From contig JAHKLF010000080.1 in the NCBI GenBank assembly GCA_029856615.1, positions 1 to 6,903 on the forward strand: 6,903 nucleotides of DNA. The letters run 5' to 3'. Shown here piece after piece: positions 5,224 through 6,903 of this stretch. The translations under genes were made by a program, and so were the position numbers. The notes beneath the pieces are model-generated. The model saw only the letters and a list, made by a program, of their open reading frames with translations, searched no databases and was not told the DNA's origin. Every line of letters starts with the position of its first letter. The stretch's first letter is position 1. This DNA comes from Candidatus Njordarchaeota archaeon. Its GTDB lineage: Archaea; Asgardarchaeota; Njordarchaeia; Njordarchaeales; Njordarchaeaceae.

Positions 5224-6120
5224 TTAGATGGAATATTTAGATATCTCCTCCTCAACTTCCTCCAATTTTGTCTTTAATTTTGAATATCTATCCACGAATT
5301 CATCAGCACTGATCTTCTTTAATCTAAATTCCTCCTCAAGCTTTGCTATCTCACGCTTAAGCTGTTCCCTTCTCTCCTCTAGCATTTTGACAATTTCATA
5401 GCCCTCTTTGGGAACTACCTCCGCAACCTCTAGTTCTGCTGGGGTTATAGTGGCTATTATCTTACCATCCCTTATTCTAGAGATCCTATCAGCAATCATC
5501 GCTATTGATACATCATGCGTAACTATGATTATTGTTTTCCCCAATTCGTCTCTAAGTCTCCTGAAAAGCTCGGCAATCTGCTTACCCGTAACGGTGTCGA
5601 GCTCTCCCGTTGGCTCATCCGCCAGTATCAGAGGAGGATCGTTAGCTAATGCTGAAGCAATAGCTACTCTCTGTTGCTCCCCTCCAGAGAGTTGATCGGG
5701 TCGATGATGCATTCTTGCCTCTAATCCAACCAATTTTAGGAGCTCAATTGCTCTCTTTCTTCTCCGCTCTTTAGGCACGCCAACTAATGCCATCGGTAAT
5801 TCAACATTTTCTAAGGCTGTAAGAGTCGGAATAAGATTAAAGAACTGAAAGACAAAACCAACCTTCTTTCTCCTATATTCCACAAGCTGTCGTCTTGCCA
5901 GCTTGCTTACTTCAATTCCATCTACAACTACCCTGCCAGCGCTGGGTTGATCTATACCTCCTATTAAGTTTAAGAGCGTCGTTTTTCCACTCCCCGATGG
6001 ACCTACAATAACTCTGAGTTCCCCTTTGTCCACTCTTAAGTCGAGATCTCTTAAGGCAACGACTTCAATATCTCCCGTTTTATAGATTTTAACTAATCTT
6101 TCACATAAAACTTCGCTCAC
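5224..6120 (-). CDS. LolD/MacB-type ABC ATPase with helical C-terminal extension
   Basis: Cytoplasmic ATPase expected to drive the FtsX-like permease encoded just upstream, as in MacB or LolCDE systems, which export or extract lipids, peptides or drugs instead of importing solutes. It has 298 residues from GTG at 6120. Motifs: Walker A GPSGSGKTT (40-48), Q-loop FVFQ (89-92), signature LSGGEQQR (144-151), Walker B LILADEPTGELD (164-175), and H-loop H202. The NBD ends near 226. Residues about 240-298 form a charged helical extension, probably a coiled-coil hairpin with a turn around KKISADEF (268-275). Most LolD-type proteins are near 230 residues and lack this. Three in-frame GTG codons lie at the start. 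SD GAGGTG at 6132-6127 covers the first, leaving GTG 6120 with six-base spacing as the best choice; a start at 6129 would add three residues. The permease stop lies 12 bases upstream, so they form one operon. Confidence 0.93.
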   Translation of the reverse strand: MSEVLCERLVKIYKTGDIEVVALRDLDLRVDKGELRVIVGPSGSGKTTLLNLIGGIDQPSAGRVVVDGIEVSKLARRQLVEYRRKKVGFVFQFFNLIPTLTALENVELPMALVGVPKERRRKRAIELLKLVGLEARMHHRPDQLSGGEQQRVAIASALANDPPLILADEPTGELDTVTGKQIAELFRRLRDELGKTIIIVTHDVSIAMIADRISRIRDGKIIATITPAELEVAEVVPKEGYEIVKMLEERREQLKREIAKLEEEFRLKKISADEFVDRYSKLKTKLEEVEEEISKYSI

Positions 6121-6126
6121 TACCAC

Positions 6127-6132
6127 CACCTC
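6127..6132 (-). promoter_or_regulatory. SD GAGGTG before the ABC ATPase
   Basis: On the minus strand GAGGTG begins directly after the permease TAA stop (6135-6133). Six bases separate it from GTG 6120. The GTG codons at 6129 and 6126 overlap or abut the SD and are unlikely initiators. Confidence 0.6.
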
Positions 6133-6903
6133 TTAATGACGAACTCTTAATTCATCTACAATTGGTTTTCTCATAATTATCAGAGCGGGTATCAAAGCAG
6201 ATACAATAAATAACACAATCGATAAACCAAGAACATAGGACAAGAATTCTGGGATGTACATGCCATATCCGGGCGGCAATTCAAAAACTTGTTGCGTGAA
6301 AATGACTGCGAAATTGAGGGAACCTACTAATATCCCATAGCTATACGCCAGAGCTATTATTATCCCAAGACCAAATCCTATTAATACTATTAGAAAAGCT
6401 TCACCACCTACTTCTCCAAGAATATTTCTAGATGACGCTCCCTTAGCTATAAGCAAAGCTATTTCACGTTTTCTTTCCAGAATCGCCATTACCATTATTA
6501 GAGCCATTCCGGCAAAAGCTATGGCTATCACGAATCCAAATTCTACTCTCGTGAAGAATGCTACTATTGACTGAAAACTAAATTCTTTAGCCTCCTCTAG
6601 CGCTTTCTTGTATATAACTATTTGAGGCGAGATGTCCATATCCCTTAAAACTTGTAGTATGCTTTCTCCAATTGCTGTAGCATTGTAATTATCATTAATA
6701 TCAACAAGTATCTTCGTTACATAGATCCCACTTGTATCGTTTAGAATTCTAACTAACGTTTCTAAAGCAACAAATCCGTAGATCTGATACCTATATTGTA
6801 GGTCGTATATAGAGAAAGCGATGCCTGGAGCAAATTTCATGAACCCTATTACTGTGAAGTTCGCCATGGTTTCTTTTTCGCCTTGAAGTTTCACAATAAA
6901 CTC
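6133..6903 (-). CDS. FtsX/MacB-type ABC permease, C-terminal part (5' end outside window)
   Basis: Membrane subunit of an ABC system partnered with the downstream ATPase. The frame is open to the window edge, so the 256 visible residues are only the C-terminal part of what is normally a protein of about 400 or more. The GTG at 6894 and ATG at 6867 are internal. Residues 1 to about 115 would be the end of the extracellular domain. Then come three membrane spans, near 120-142, 165-192 and 220-245, as in the FtsX core. The cytoplasmic loop after the first visible span reads ERKREIALLIAKGAS, the family hallmark that contacts the ATPase, and is followed by the conserved GGEAF segment. The protein ends in RKPIVDELRVRH, resembling the usual short cytosolic tail. 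The transported substrate cannot be told from this fragment. Confidence 0.88.
   Translation of the reverse strand, partial: EFIVKLQGEKETMANFTVIGFMKFAPGIAFSIYDLQYRYQIYGFVALETLVRILNDTSGIYVTKILVDINDNYNATAIGESILQVLRDMDISPQIVIYKKALEEAKEFSFQSIVAFFTRVEFGFVIAIAFAGMALIMVMAILERKREIALLIAKGASSRNILGEVGGEAFLIVLIGFGLGIIIALAYSYGILVGSLNFAVIFTQQVFELPPGYGMYIPEFLSYVLGLSIVLFIVSALIPALIIMRKPIVDELRVRH

Noticed and set aside
5408..5695. Plus-strand frame of 95 codons
   Set aside because: It is antisense to the Walker B and signature region of the ABC ATPase and is serine-rich, typical of a shadow frame.
6892..6894. GTG as the true N-terminus of the permease
   Set aside because: The frame continues open to the window edge. 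The protein would also lack its first membrane span and most of the extracellular domain, so the gene is cut by the window, not short.

Overview
The window looks archaeal. The genes use many ATA isoleucine and AGA/AGG arginine codons, TATA-like boxes sit about 25 bases before inferred transcription starts, and start codons include TTG and GTG behind Shine-Dalgarno (SD) sequences. One gene is a Ras/Rab-type small GTPase, a family known among prokaryotes mainly from Asgard and TACK archaea. I cannot assign a phylum from the sequence alone. It could be a TACK or Asgard lineage, perhaps thermophilic.

Left part (1-3571): a CUT2-type (RbsABC-like) sugar importer. The substrate-binding protein is on the minus strand (1-838) and its C-terminus lies outside the window. 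It faces the fused double ATPase rbsA (1022-2584) and the permease rbsC (2588-3571) across a 183-base AT-rich divergent control region. The binding protein keeps nearly all the ribose-contacting residues of E. coli RbsB as I recall them, so ribose or a very similar pentose is the best substrate guess. The control region holds a TATA-like box for each side, a repeated 13-mer spaced 105 bases apart, and a 10-codon mini-ORF ending on the rbsA start codon.

Middle part (3572-5199): two plus-strand genes. The first is a 184-residue Ras/Rab-like GTPase with a complete G1-G5 set and no lipidation cysteine. It is preceded by a TATA-like box and a perfect 16-base palindrome placed where a repressor could act. 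The second is a metallo-beta-lactamase-fold hydrolase with a full set of metal ligands.

Right part (5224-6903): a minus-strand operon that converges on the hydrolase gene. An FtsX/MacB-type permease (only its C-terminal 256 residues are in view) is followed by its LolD/MacB-type ATPase, which carries a long helical C-terminal extension.

No tRNA, rRNA, CRISPR array, insertion sequence or origin was recognised. Every stretch longer than 300 bases is occupied by a gene. I did not find a clearly new biological system. The GTPase with its palindrome and the divergent ribose-importer control region are the parts most worth following up.
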